This document shows positions 52,124 through 61,277 of a stretch of DNA of 64,000 nucleotides, piece after piece. Positions within the stretch are counted from its first letter, which is position 1. The number at the start of each line of letters is the position of its first letter. Origin of the DNA: Exiguobacterium qingdaonense (GTDB lineage: Bacteria; Bacillota; Bacilli; Exiguobacteriales; Exiguobacteriaceae); contig NZ_JACSKY010000005.1 in assembly GCF_018617855.1 (NCBI RefSeq), positions 118,909-182,908 on the forward strand. Reading direction: 5' to 3'. The position numbers and the translations under genes are program-made. The notes beneath the pieces were generated by a model, which ran no database searches, had not been told where the DNA came from, and worked only from the letters and a program-made list of their open reading frames with translations.

Positions 52124-52196
52124 CCTCTAACCTCCACAATCATCATTTTTAGTACACCACTGTCATTGTTCCCGATTCTCGTTTCTCGTAACCTGT

Positions 52197-53309
52197 TTAC
52201 ACATCGCGCCAGAGCGACTCTCCTTTCAAATACCCTTCCACGGCTCTCGCCCCTTCCCGTAACACAGCTTCTCGCCAACTCGCATCATCCGGATAGAACA
52301 TTGCCATGAACTCATTTTGAATCCCATTCCGTGCTTCAGGGTCTTTCGTCCCTTCAAAGTACAATTGATTCTCCAAAATGATTGTCAAAAATTCGCGAAT
52401 CAAGGCTTTTGTCGACGTCCCGAACGTACCAAACTCAAACAATGCGGAGACGAGACCTTTGTCCGGATATTCGGTATCACGAACATGATAGAAGTGATTC
52501 GTCGAGTCGCCTAACGTCTCGTCTGGATCATATATTTTAACGTTTTCAAGACCGTACGTTTGTTTCAACTCGTCTTCGGTTCGACCGTCCCGTTTACTGA
52601 TGACCATCGTGACCTCGTTCGTCGGACCGAGTGCGGTATGCCAGTCCATGTGCACGACCCGTTCGTAGCTCTCAAGCAAGTCATGCTGTATCCCTTTCAC
52701 AAACATGGCTGACGGTTCATCCGCTTCCCCTCCGTAATAGACGCCTTTCGGGAATTGGTATTGCCCCATTCCCTTCGCCCCGCTCATCGCTTTGAATCCA
52801 TCGAGTTTGATTCCTGACCCAAGAAACGAATAAATCCGCTCACGCGCCTCATGGTACTCGTCAATCACTCCGTCCGGCACGAACAGGTGACGCATCAGTT
52901 CGTATTCACGGTTGATGTTATAAGGGACCGACTCACGGTCGATGACATAGTTCCGATTCAGATCGACATTGTGCTCATTGACCCGTCGAAAATGCTTCAT
53001 TCCCCACGGATTGACGGCATGGACGAGACAAAGACCTGTCGTCTCGTGACGAACATGTGCGAGTTGTGTCTGTACGAATTGGTGGGTCACCGCGGCACCC
53101 GCATAGCCTTCAATCCCATGTTCCCCAATCGTCATGAGAAGCATCGCTTTACGTGCTCGCTTCGGTTCCCCTAAAATGATGTCGATGCTCTCGTCCCCAA
53201 TTGAATGGGTCAACAGCTCTGCTTTTGGGTAATATTTTTTCACTTCGGATAACAGGCTGATAAATTTTTCCCTAGATTCTTCATAGGATGATGAAAAATA
53301 CTGACTCAT
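52197..53309 (-). CDS. DUF2817 (M14-like) family protein
   Basis: 370 aa. DUF2817 proteins are related to zinc carboxypeptidases; visible are GEHGIEGYAGAAVTHQF (first zinc motif HxxE) and HAVNPWGMKHFRRVNEHNVDL, followed by HMDWHTALGP with a third His. Probably a peptidase or deacylase. No signal peptide, so cytoplasmic. Start ATG after GGAGGAG. Confidence 0.85.
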   Translation of the reverse strand: MSQYFSSSYEESREKFISLLSEVKKYYPKAELLTHSIGDESIDIILGEPKRARKAMLLMTIGEHGIEGYAGAAVTHQFVQTQLAHVRHETTGLCLVHAVNPWGMKHFRRVNEHNVDLNRNYVIDRESVPYNINREYELMRHLFVPDGVIDEYHEARERIYSFLGSGIKLDGFKAMSGAKGMGQYQFPKGVYYGGEADEPSAMFVKGIQHDLLESYERVVHMDWHTALGPTNEVTMVISKRDGRTEDELKQTYGLENVKIYDPDETLGDSTNHFYHVRDTEYPDKGLVSALFEFGTFGTSTKALIREFLTIILENQLYFEGTKDPEARNGIQNEFMAMFYPDDASWREAVLREGARAVEGYLKGESLWRDV

Positions 53310-53362
53310 CGCACTCTCCTCCAATCTATACTCTCTACCCCATTCCCATCCAAGCGCAATCT

Positions 53363-53390
53363 AAAAACGCCTCCCAAGTGAGGAGGCGTT
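53363..53390 (-). terminator. Terminator of 132-aa membrane protein gene
   Basis: AACGCCTCC/GGGAGGCGTT stem then TTTAG on the minus strand. Confidence 0.75.
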
Positions 53391-53394
53391 TCGT

Positions 53395-53793
53395 TCAAGG
53401 TGTACGGATTCGTTTCGTATGCTGTCGTCGGAACGCCATCAAATAGAAGACCGGGCCGATGAGGACGGCACCGAACAACCAGTACAGACCGGCGTTCGCA
53501 TACAATCCTTCAAAGGAACGAAACACCCAGGCAAGTATCGTGAAGGCGACGATCAACTCGATGGTCCATAACAATCCACGACGAACCGCTAGAAACACCG
53601 TATTCGTTTTTTGGAAATAGGCTGCAACGAAGGCAATCAAAAACGCTGGGAAGCTAGAGAACCATAACATTCGATTCAGTGATTCCTCGGCAAAGTATGC
53701 GTTTCCGAGAGAGACGGTGATGAGAAAGTGCACGAACATGACGAGTATGACGACAATCCATCCGACGAACACATCCCGTTCCATTTTTTTCAT
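53395..53793 (-). CDS. Hypothetical four-helix membrane protein
   Basis: 132 aa with four hydrophobic helices (about residues 7-28, 38-56, 65-85 and 95-115) and a basic end (FRRQHTKRIRTP). No family recognised. Start ATG 9 nt after AGGAG. Stands alone between DUF2817 and flavodoxin genes. Confidence 0.65.
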   Translation of the reverse strand: MKKMERDVFVGWIVVILVMFVHFLITVSLGNAYFAEESLNRMLWFSSFPAFLIAFVAAYFQKTNTVFLAVRRGLLWTIELIVAFTILAWVFRSFEGLYANAGLYWLFGAVLIGPVFYLMAFRRQHTKRIRTP

Positions 53794-53867
53794 CACAACC
53801 AGCTCCTTTATGTGAAGAGGTGAATACTTGTATTTACCCGTTTTTCAGCCTTCTTGTCCTCATGAAT

Positions 53868-53897
53868 TAAAAAAACGCATCCTGCTCACAGAATGCG
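53868..53897 (-). terminator. Terminator of flavodoxin gene
   Basis: CGCATTCTG/CAGGATGCG stem (one G-T pair) followed by TTTTTTT on the minus strand. Confidence 0.75.
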
Positions 53898-53905
53898 CCC
53901 GTGCA

Positions 53906-54373
53906 TCATTTAACCAACTCCCGTGCCCACACTCGTGCGCGTTCGAGTTCGCCTTCTTTCAGCATCTCCGTCTCCCCATCGACGAAAAATGACTCTTTTT
54001 TTACGTCCGTTGCCCCTTTTTCAATCATTTCTCCTTCGACACGGTTAACGGCATGACCGAACCAATCGATGATTTTCCCAATAATCGGATTCCGATTTTC
54101 TTTCACGACGCTCGTGTCAAACGCGGCCGTCCGCTTCCCACGTAACGCATTGTCCGAGATCTTTTTTAAGAACAGTTTGATGTCCTCCATCTCAGACCCA
54201 CCGTTTGTCGGTGAACCGATGATGACGAGGTCGACATGCGCGAGATCTCCAAGACCTATATTTAACACATGTTCCATACGTGCCTCATGGTCTTTCGACA
54301 GTTCTTCTTGCATCACATGGGCAATCTTTTCTGTGTGACCATACAGCGAGTCAAAAATAATCAGGATGTTCAT
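53906..54373 (-). CDS. Flavodoxin-like protein
   Basis: 155 aa. FMN phosphate loop FDSLYGHTEKIA close to the N-terminus, GSPTNGGSEMED and the later AAFDTSV strand fit the flavodoxin fold. Expected to carry single electrons in the cytoplasm. The FMN-stacking pattern is atypical compared with classic flavodoxins, so a flavodoxin-like oxidoreductase is possible. Second ATG chosen for spacing to GGGGGGAG. Confidence 0.82.
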   Translation of the reverse strand: MNILIIFDSLYGHTEKIAHVMQEELSKDHEARMEHVLNIGLGDLAHVDLVIIGSPTNGGSEMEDIKLFLKKISDNALRGKRTAAFDTSVVKENRNPIIGKIIDWFGHAVNRVEGEMIEKGATDVKKESFFVDGETEMLKEGELERARVWARELVK

Positions 54374-54428
54374 CATGCTCCCCCCTTCCCGAACTTCTTT
54401 CTAACCCCGTTCCCATTTCAACGTTCGT

Positions 54429-54869
54429 TCATGCTTCTTTTTTGTAGAGCGAACTTCGCTTGAAGAGCGTCCAACTCAACATCATGATGCCCATCCCAAG
54501 TAGGCCATAACCGAAGAATTTGATAAAATCTCTTGAATGGTACGGAGCTTCAAACCGGTACTCCGCCCGTCTCCATTCTGAACCATCCTCGACCGCAATG
54601 ACGTCCTCTACCGACTGCCCATTGACTTCACGGTACGTTGTTCCAATCGGATATCCGTTCGAGGCATTCCCGTAATATCGTCCCGTTTCGTCGTTGACGG
54701 TCGTCTCCACTTCACCGATCACGTCACCGAGTACCTCCTCATCGATCGTCGTGTCGAGCACTTCATATGCGTTTCGGTCGAACACGACAAACGTATAGGC
54801 AAAGGAAAGAGCGGATACAGGTAGCGCAATCGAGAGTGAAACGAGGATCAAAACAGTCAGTCGCCTCAT
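54429..54869 (-). CDS. Hypothetical membrane protein with two terminal helices
   Basis: 146 aa: an N-terminal transmembrane helix (about residues 4-25), an extracytoplasmic domain of about 80 residues with NASNGYPIGTTYREVNGQ, and a second helix (about 115-137) before a basic tail. No family recognised. ATG overlaps the stop of the SIMPL gene (ATGA), so it is coupled to it and probably acts at the cell surface with it. Confidence 0.65.
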   Translation of the reverse strand: MRRLTVLILVSLSIALPVSALSFAYTFVVFDRNAYEVLDTTIDEEVLGDVIGEVETTVNDETGRYYGNASNGYPIGTTYREVNGQSVEDVIAVEDGSEWRRAEYRFEAPYHSRDFIKFFGYGLLGMGIMMLSWTLFKRSSLYKKEA

Positions 54870-55516
54870 TTCAAACTCCAAACGAATGTTGCCGAATCAC
54901 TGACGTCAATGTCATCCGGTTCGAGTTCAGGCATCCGTGATTCCGAATAGACGACGTCCTGGCTATAAAGGACGTTTGTCGGCGAGAACAGGTGAATCTC
55001 TCCCCATGTGTAGTCAATTTGAAGCAAGTCCCCGAGTTCGGCGCCTGCTCCTTTCGCAAGAAGCTCCGCTCGATTCAATGCATTCTCCGCAGCACTCACC
55101 AATAGCTGATCTTCAATCGCATTCGGGTCTTTCATCGTGAAGCGAATGGATAGTTTCGGATTTGCCCGAGATTGACTGATTTGTTCGATGACGTCCGATA
55201 GCTTGGACGTGTCGAGCGCAAATTCGAGCTTCGTCTTCTGTTTACAGACGTATCCGACAAACCGTGATCGAACATTCTCATCTCGATCACGATAGCTCTC
55301 GTATTCCGTATCGATCGAAAAGTCACTCGTTTTGAGATCTGTCTTGTCAAAACCAGCGCGCGTGATGGCTTTTTGAAGATGTGACACCGCACTTGCTGCC
55401 TCGGTCATCGTATCTTCGTATCGTGGCGCTTTTGAGACGAGGTCCATGTGAATCACAATCAAATCCGGTCGAGATGAGACGTTCCCCGTCCCTTTCACGG
55501 TAATCTTCCGCTCCAT
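54866..55516 (-). CDS. SIMPL domain (DUF541) protein
   Basis: 216 aa. Opening MERKITVKGTGNVSSRPDL and Q-I-containing second half (ALNRAELLAKGAGAELGDLLQI) are the SIMPL/DUF541 signature. No signal peptide is visible, unlike many family members, so it may be cytoplasmic. Role unknown. First gene of a two-gene operon. Confidence 0.88.
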   Translation of the reverse strand: MERKITVKGTGNVSSRPDLIVIHMDLVSKAPRYEDTMTEAASAVSHLQKAITRAGFDKTDLKTSDFSIDTEYESYRDRDENVRSRFVGYVCKQKTKLEFALDTSKLSDVIEQISQSRANPKLSIRFTMKDPNAIEDQLLVSAAENALNRAELLAKGAGAELGDLLQIDYTWGEIHLFSPTNVLYSQDVVYSESRMPELEPDDIDVSDSATFVWSLK

Positions 55517-55589
55517 ATTGATCCGCTCCTCTGTCGTTTGTTACACAGAATTTCGGTAAATTATTCAAATTATCCTTTATATGAAATTG

Positions 55590-55760
55590 TCATTTTTTCA
55601 AAATCGATGCGACAAGTCCCCCGACATATCCAAGCATCGCCCCGCTCGCGATCCCGTATACTAGCTCGATATTGAAGAAGAACGAGAGGATCACACCGAG
55701 CGTCGTCCCCGCAATCAAGCCAAAACAAATCATACAGTCTTTCCATTCTAATGAATCCAT
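55590..55760 (-). CDS. Small two-helix membrane protein
   Basis: 56 aa with two hydrophobic segments (about residues 5-25 and 29-52) containing several Gly (YGIASGAMLGYVGGLVASIL). Start ATG follows AGGAGGAG by 4-5 nt. Third gene of the padR-DUF2812 operon, separated by 23 nt. Function unknown. Confidence 0.6.
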   Translation of the reverse strand: MDSLEWKDCMICFGLIAGTTLGVILSFFFNIELVYGIASGAMLGYVGGLVASILKK

Positions 55761-55783
55761 CTTGCTCCTCCTAACCCTTGCGT

Positions 55784-56320
55784 TCAATCTGATGACTTCA
55801 TCTCCCCAATCACTTTGAGACCTTTTAACGTTCTAACTTTTCGTGTATGATGCTGAACCGCGTAGGCCAACATCGCGACGACGATTATGTTCAGTAGAAT
55901 GACCCACTGTGCATACGGATTCGAAAGATTCGCTACGATCACAACAAAATTGGCGAGTCCTACTGCGCCGTACAGTTGAATGATTCGCTTTTCCCGCTGA
56001 ATCATCGAATCAAAATCCGAATACAATTGAAACGGCCCGTCACTCGTTCGTTTTCGTAAAAAGATCCACCGATACGACGTGTCGACCACTTCGATGCCCA
56101 CTTCATCGAGGAATGTCATATACGCCTTCGACTCGGGGTGCGAAGGTAGGTTGGACAATAGTTCGATTCGATACGTGTACGTCCCAGGTTCGACTGGTTT
56201 GAACACGTATCGCATCAAACGAAAGGATTCGAGTGCCCATCCGCTTTGAGACATCTCGTTGAGCCACTTCTCTTCTTTCTCATAATCAACAAAGATGCGA
56301 TAGATCGCTTTCGTCTTCAT
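55784..56320 (-). CDS. DUF2812 domain membrane protein
   Basis: 178 aa. DUF2812 domain (about residues 1-110) with DYEKEEKWLNEMSQSGWALES and YTYRIELL; then two transmembrane helices (about 118-155) and a basic tail. DUF2812 genes nearly always follow padR-type regulators, as here, with an ATGA overlap. Thought to be the target or partner of the regulator; no molecular role known. Confidence 0.88.
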   Translation of the reverse strand: MKTKAIYRIFVDYEKEEKWLNEMSQSGWALESFRLMRYVFKPVEPGTYTYRIELLSNLPSHPESKAYMTFLDEVGIEVVDTSYRWIFLRKRTSDGPFQLYSDFDSMIQREKRIIQLYGAVGLANFVVIVANLSNPYAQWVILLNIIVVAMLAYAVQHHTRKVRTLKGLKVIGEMKSSD

Positions 56321-56640
56321 GTGTCCAACTCCTTCGTCCATTCATGACCGTGTCGCACCAATTCTTCAAGTCGCCTTAATTCCGACCGAAGTGCCTCTCG
56401 ACCCGATTCCGTGATCTCATACTCTTTCTTCCGCTCCGTACCTTTGAGCGCCTGAATCCATCCGCGCTCTACTAGACTGCTGAGGGCACCATATAATGTG
56501 CCCGGTGCGAGTTGGACCCGCCCATTGCTTAATTCTTGAACGAATTGCATCATCCCATACCCATGTCTCGGGACTTGGAGAGACAATAATATATAATAAA
56601 CTGCCTCGGTTAAGGCTCCTTTACTCGACTGTTGTGTCAC
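56317..56640 (-). CDS. PadR family transcriptional regulator
   Basis: 107-aa winged helix: EAVYYILLSLQVPRHGYGMMQFV, GTLYGALSSLVERGWI and RKKEYEITESGREAL are the PadR signature. It should repress its own operon through the palindrome 30 nt upstream. Overlaps the DUF2812 gene. Confidence 0.92.
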   Translation of the reverse strand: MTQQSSKGALTEAVYYILLSLQVPRHGYGMMQFVQELSNGRVQLAPGTLYGALSSLVERGWIQALKGTERKKEYEITESGREALRSELRRLEELVRHGHEWTKELDT

Positions 56641-56669
56641 GTATCCTACTCCTTTATATCGCGTTTCGT

Positions 56670-56688
56670 TATATCGTCATCCGATATA
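56670..56688 (-). promoter_or_regulatory. Probable PadR operator
   Basis: TATATCG-TCATC-CGATATA perfect-arm inverted repeat, 30 nt before the padR start, in an AT-rich promoter region with further ATATCG half-sites nearby. Confidence 0.6.
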
Positions 56689-56756
56689 TCAAAAATATCC
56701 TATTTTTGGTTATAAGGAAAGAAAAAAATGCCAAAGACCATGTCTTGGGCATCACT

Positions 56757-57392
56757 TTATGATTGATCGAGTTCAGTTGAAGCAAGTTCATACTCTCGTT
56801 GACTCGGTAGCACTTCTTTTTTCTTCTTCGAAAACGTAGCGTCGTACGCCTCTAATTCGGCTTCATCGACTTCCAATCCTTCTGTAAACATCGCAACCCC
56901 ATGAATCCCGTTTAGCGCTCCTTCATATAAAGGTAGTACGAGCAGTCCCTTATAATACTGTCCGTCCGGCATCGCGATGTCGAATCGCTTCCCGCCTACA
57001 AATCCATATGGTTCATAGTGATATGGATAGCCTAGCGTCAGGATTGCACGATAACCGAGCGAACGTGCATGTTCAATCGAATGCGTTATGAGATGTCTAC
57101 CTACTCCTTGTCGATGGTACCTCGGGTCGATGAAAACTGGACCGAACGTGATCGTATCCACCGATTTCTCTCCATCTACAATTTTCGACTTTGAGAAAAA
57201 AATCCCGCCGGCAAGCTCTCCATCCACTTCGATGACCCATGACAATTCGCGCAAGTAATCTTCATGTTTTCGCAGTTGATGAATCGCATAATGCTCATGA
57301 CATCCCGGGAAATATAAGTTCCAAAACGCTTCCCGAGCAATCTCTTCGACGCGACGCTCATCTTCTGGTCTTTCCTTTCGTATGTTGATCAT
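56757..57392 (-). CDS. GNAT family N-acetyltransferase
   Basis: 211 aa. Acetyl-CoA loop RYHRQGVGRHLI (about residues 90-101) and downstream YRAILTLGYPYHYEPYGFVGG, the YjdJ/YhbS-type GNAT pattern. Start ATG is 8 nt after AGGAG. Substrate unknown. Monocistronic. Confidence 0.88.
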   Translation of the reverse strand: MINIRKERPEDERRVEEIAREAFWNLYFPGCHEHYAIHQLRKHEDYLRELSWVIEVDGELAGGIFFSKSKIVDGEKSVDTITFGPVFIDPRYHRQGVGRHLITHSIEHARSLGYRAILTLGYPYHYEPYGFVGGKRFDIAMPDGQYYKGLLVLPLYEGALNGIHGVAMFTEGLEVDEAELEAYDATFSKKKKEVLPSQREYELASTELDQS

Positions 57393-57421
57393 CTGCCTCA
57401 CTCCTTTTTATTCATTATACG

Positions 57422-57447
57422 AAAAAGGCCCAGCTTTCGCTGAACCT
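57422..57447 (-). terminator. Terminator of dihydrouridine synthase gene
   Basis: AGGTTCAGC-GAAA-GCTGGGCCT stem (two G-T pairs) followed by TTTTTC on the minus strand. Confidence 0.75.
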
Positions 57448-57453
57448 CATCGT

Positions 57454-58446
57454 TTATTCGGCAGCAAGCGCTGCCTCTTCTTCATGATATTTCTCGACAA
57501 AGGCATCAAGCAACGCTCGTACCTCGTCCGTCGATTTCGTTTCCATCAAGTTGTGACGGAGCTCGCTCGCCCCACGGAATCCTTTGACGTAAATCTTGAA
57601 GAAACGGTGCAAGTTCGAAATTGAGCGTGGCACGTCTTCTTGGAACTTATCCTGAAGGTCCAGTTGCAGACGCAACAGATCGAGGTGTTCCTCCATCGAG
57701 TGTTCGCGCGGCTCTTTCTCGAATGCGAATGGGTTTTTGAAAATCCCGCGACCGATCATGACACCATCGACCCCATATTTCTCAACGAGCTCGAGTCCCA
57801 TTTGACGGTCGAGGATGTCCCCGTTAATCGTGATGAGCGTATCCGGTGCAATCTCGTCCCGTAGCTTCACGATGTCGGGAATCATTTCCCAGTGCGCATC
57901 GACTTTACTCATCTCCGAACGTGTCCGCAAGTGAATCGACAAGTTGGCGATGTCTTGTTTCAAGATATGCGTCAACCAGTCACGCCATTCATCGAGCTTC
58001 GAGTAACCGAGTCGTGTCTTGACGCTGACCGGAAGTCCACCGGCTTTCGCTGCTTGAATGAGTTCTGCTGCCACTTCCGGACGGAGAATGAGGCCGCTCC
58101 CTTTCCCACGTCTTGCAACGTTCGGGACCGGGCAACCCATGTTAATATCGAGTCCTTTATAGCCCATCTCAGCCATGCCGATACTCATTTGACGGAAGTA
58201 CTCCGGGTTATCTCCCCAGATGTGGGCGACCATCGGCTGCTCGTCCTCGGTGAACGTCAAACGGCCACGGAGGCTGCCTTTCCCTTCAGGGTGGCAATAG
58301 CTGTCCGAGTTCGCGAACTCTGTGAAGAAGACGTCCGGGCGTCCCGCATGGGCGACGACGTGACGGAAGACGACATCGGTCACGTCTTCCATTGGGGCAA
58401 GTATAAAGAATGGACGCGGCAGGTCGCGCCAAAAGTTTTCGTTCAT
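57454..58446 (-). CDS. tRNA-dihydrouridine synthase
   Basis: 330-aa flavoenzyme of the Dus family. FMN barrel start [15 protein letters not shown], catalytic Cys in [26 protein letters not shown], and the phosphate loop [16 protein letters not shown]. It reduces uridine to dihydrouridine in tRNA. Subtype is nearer a general bacterial Dus than DusB and cannot be fixed. Start uncertain: an ATG seven codons upstream (58467) is possible. Confidence 0.9.
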   Translation of the reverse strand: MNENFWRDLPRPFFILAPMEDVTDVVFRHVVAHAGRPDVFFTEFANSDSYCHPEGKGSLRGRLTFTEDEQPMVAHIWGDNPEYFRQMSIGMAEMGYKGLDINMGCPVPNVARRGKGSGLILRPEVAAELIQAAKAGGLPVSVKTRLGYSKLDEWRDWLTHILKQDIANLSIHLRTRSEMSKVDAHWEMIPDIVKLRDEIAPDTLITINGDILDRQMGLELVEKYGVDGVMIGRGIFKNPFAFEKEPREHSMEEHLDLLRLQLDLQDKFQEDVPRSISNLHRFFKIYVKGFRGASELRHNLMETKSTDEVRALLDAFVEKYHEEEAALAAE

Positions 58447-58530
58447 CGTAAAATCAGTTCCTTTCATCCATACAATCCAACAAAATCACTCATCCATTCT
58501 ATTATGTCCGTCCGATTGTATCAACTGGCA

Positions 58531-59145
58531 TTACTCATAATCCGTCTCTTTCGAACGAATGAGCTGAAAAAAGTGTGGAAAGCCTTCGGTCAACAAGTAA
58601 TGAAGCACACGATTCGTATAGTCCGGTTCAATCGTTCCCGTCCGAAGTAGCGTCTGGAGCACCATGCCGTCAATCCCAGCCATCGTCCACGTGGCGACCG
58701 CTCGGGTCATCGGTCCTTGATCAACACCGTAAGCCCGTACAAAGATCGCCTCAATCCGTGTGATCCAGTCTTCATACTTCTCTTTGAATTTTTGCTGGAT
58801 TTCTTCATTGCCAATCATCGCTTCATGGGCGAGATAGAACTGAAGTCGGCTCTCCGCATCTTTTTGAAGGCGTTCCTGCATCCCTTCGTATATTTCTTGG
58901 ATGATTCTTTCCGCTTCTTTCTCATCCTCACGTGAGACGGTCGCAATTCGTTTGACCTCACCGAGCCCCTCGTCCATCACATCATACAAAATCGCCTCTT
59001 TGGACGTGTAGTAGTGATAAATCGCCCCTGTGCTAAAACCAGCCCGCTCGGCGATTGCTCGGAGCGTTGTGCCTTTGATGCCCTGTTCGACGATGATTTC
59101 ACGCGCAGCTTGCAAAATTTTTAACTTCCCTTCGTTCATCATCAT
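58531..59145 (-). CDS. TetR family transcriptional regulator
   Basis: 204 aa. N-terminal helix-turn-helix TTLRAIAERAGFSTGAIYHYYTSKEAI (two parts, about residues 25-55) and a helical ligand domain. Read divergently from the DUF5692 membrane gene with a 26-bp palindrome between them. Start is the first of three ATGs after AGGAGG. Confidence 0.9.
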   Translation of the reverse strand: MMMNEGKLKILQAAREIIVEQGIKGTTLRAIAERAGFSTGAIYHYYTSKEAILYDVMDEGLGEVKRIATVSREDEKEAERIIQEIYEGMQERLQKDAESRLQFYLAHEAMIGNEEIQQKFKEKYEDWITRIEAIFVRAYGVDQGPMTRAVATWTMAGIDGMVLQTLLRTGTIEPDYTNRVLHYLLTEGFPHFFQLIRSKETDYE

Positions 59146-59268
59146 CTCGCACCCTCCTTTATTCTCATCGCTCATTATACCACAATGATGTGGCGAACTT
59201 TCGACACTTCCAAGTGAGTTCACAATCGTATTGACAGCGCTTTCATAAAATTGTTACACTTTTCACAT

Positions 59269-59294
59269 AAACATAACGAACGTTCGGTATGTTT
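59269..59294. promoter_or_regulatory. TetR-type operator
   Basis: AAACATA-ACGAACGTTCGG-TATGTTT: a 26-bp palindrome with one mismatched pair, centred on GAACGTTC, in the 200-bp gap between the divergent TetR and DUF5692 genes. It follows a TTGACA-like -35 at about 59.23 kb. Confidence 0.75.
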
Positions 59295-59345
59295 ATATAT
59301 CGCATTCATTACTTGTCATTTCACTTTTGAAAGGAGTGTCGTTTT

Positions 59346-60290
59346 ATGTTTTTCTTCGAGTCGATTCCTTGGCACAACGTCCTTATGTGGTTCGTCGTAC
59401 TCGGTCTTTTGATTGGATTGAACGAATTTGTCCGTTCCGGTAAACGGGCGAGTCAACTGATGTTCATCGCGCTTCCGATTGCTTTGACCCCGATTTGGCT
59501 GTTCGTCGTCGAATCAGAAATCACGTCTTGGTTTCATTGGGTGAAAGTGTACTCTGCACTGGCGGGTTCACTCATCTACATGGTCATCCGCTTCACGAAC
59601 TATCATAAGAAGCACCCTTGGTATTTAATACTCGTTCCAGCCATTCTCGCTATCAATATCATCGAGGCGGTCATTCGGGAGTTCCAAGTCGGCTTCATGG
59701 GCTTCGAAGGAATCGTGGATGGAATGTATTACATCTCAGGTGGTTGGAACTATGTGAACGCCGTCGCCGGAATCTTGAACGTCCTTTTGATCTGTGGATG
59801 GTTCGGCATCTTTGCGACGTCCGGTAAGAAAATCGATATGATTTGGCCGGACCAGACGAAGTTGTGGATTATCGCGTACGGGATTTGGAACATCTCTTAT
59901 GTTTACTCTTGCGCACCCGGTAACGCGTTCTATTCCGGATTCGCATTGAACATCGCCGCCACGATTCCGGCCCTTCTCTGGGCGAAAGGGACGTGGATGC
60001 AAAACCGAGCCCAAACACTCACGATTTGGATGATGTGGGTCATGACGTTCCCCTACTTCTTTGCGGTCGGCAGTACGTTTAACGTGAGTGTTTCATATAA
60101 CCCAGCAGCGAACTGGACGCTCGCAATCATCAGTCTCGCCTTAAACGTCGTCCTCGCCGTCATGCAGGTGTCACGTATCGTCAAACGACGTCTCAATCCG
60201 TTGAAAGATGAGATGTGGACCGATACCGAAGAATATAAACAAGTCGATGCGTTGCGTGAAACAGAATCTCCTAATCCAAAGACAGCATAA
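59346..60290 (+). CDS. DUF5692 family membrane protein
   Basis: 314 aa with eight to ten transmembrane helices and a hydrophilic C-terminus (about residues 280-314). Trp-rich sequences such as ISGGWNYVNAVAGILN and IWNISYVYSCAPGNAF fit DUF5692 proteins. Function unknown; a TetR regulator and operator upstream suggest induction by a small molecule. AAAGGAG precedes the ATG. Confidence 0.75.
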   Translation: MFFFESIPWHNVLMWFVVLGLLIGLNEFVRSGKRASQLMFIALPIALTPIWLFVVESEITSWFHWVKVYSALAGSLIYMVIRFTNYHKKHPWYLILVPAILAINIIEAVIREFQVGFMGFEGIVDGMYYISGGWNYVNAVAGILNVLLICGWFGIFATSGKKIDMIWPDQTKLWIIAYGIWNISYVYSCAPGNAFYSGFALNIAATIPALLWAKGTWMQNRAQTLTIWMMWVMTFPYFFAVGSTFNVSVSYNPAANWTLAIISLALNVVLAVMQVSRIVKRRLNPLKDEMWTDTEEYKQVDALRETESPNPKTA

Positions 60291-60419
60291 TGAGTGTTAA
60301 GCGCGGATAAACATTCATTTTATAAATTTGTAAGAATGATGTTTAGGCAACTCGTATAGTACTCGATTGAGCTCTAATTAAGAAAAAAATGAGACAACAT
60401 TTCAAAATTAGAGCTCAAA

Positions 60420-61277
60420 TTATATTTTTTTGCCCTCTTTAATATTTTTCATCATCAAATATAAACAGAAAATGACGATAGCCAAAAACAGCGGGAACAA
60501 AATCGATTCAATTACACCTACATTTACTCCAGAATTTTTTTGACCGATAAGCATCGCAATAATCGCTATTAAAAGTGCTGCCTCTTTTACGATGATTACT
60601 GAAGATAATAAATACCCATAAGCATTTCGTTTCATTAAAAGTACACCCGACAAAATCGCAATTGGGACGACAAAACCTAAATCGAGTGCCTGAATAACAA
60701 GAGTCGTATAATGATCTAATCCATCAGGAACACGATGTGTCAACATTTCGAGCCACATAAGAGCGACTAATAACGCTATAAAAATGAGCACACTACCAAT
60801 GAATTTGACAGGCAGTTTTGAACTGAATTGAGTATGCATCTTTTTCAAGTCAAAAGAAATCATAGTAAGTGTGAACGCAAAAAAGCTACATGACATAATA
60901 GCAACATATACTAGAAAAAGTGAGTTATACATGGCATAAAAGGTGTACGAAACATAGGTGTATAAAAAATATCCAAGTATTCCCGCAAAAAGCAATTTTC
61001 CTTTTAAAAGCCCTTTCCTTGTTAAAATTAAAGCTACCATGAGCAGTGGAACTCCAAAACATAAGGTCACCACATCTTGTGCAACAGCTTGCGCTACCAT
61101 AGAAACTGATTCATTCTTGTATAGACCACCCCCATGTAGCTTAACAACTTCATCATGCAAAGATGTAAATTCAATACCTTTTTGTCCTGCGCTAGAAAAC
61201 ACGCCATAGACAGAGGCAATTAATGCTAAGACACCGATTGCTAAAGTTAGTATAGTTATTGATTTTCTAAATTTCAT
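60420..61277 (-). CDS. Hypothetical seven/eight-helix membrane protein, AT-rich
   Basis: 285 aa, membrane helices at about residues 6-28, 65-85, 92-112, 116-135, 150-170, 185-208, 215-235 and 250-275. The long first loop carries EFTSLHDEVVKLHGGGLYKNES. No family recognised. The DNA is visibly more AT-rich than neighbouring genes. It overlaps the upstream TetR gene by 11 nt, so regulator and membrane protein form one operon. Probably acquired as a unit. Confidence 0.7.
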   Translation of the reverse strand: MKFRKSITILTLAIGVLALIASVYGVFSSAGQKGIEFTSLHDEVVKLHGGGLYKNESVSMVAQAVAQDVVTLCFGVPLLMVALILTRKGLLKGKLLFAGILGYFLYTYVSYTFYAMYNSLFLVYVAIMSCSFFAFTLTMISFDLKKMHTQFSSKLPVKFIGSVLIFIALLVALMWLEMLTHRVPDGLDHYTTLVIQALDLGFVVPIAILSGVLLMKRNAYGYLLSSVIIVKEAALLIAIIAMLIGQKNSGVNVGVIESILFPLFLAIVIFCLYLMMKNIKEGKKI

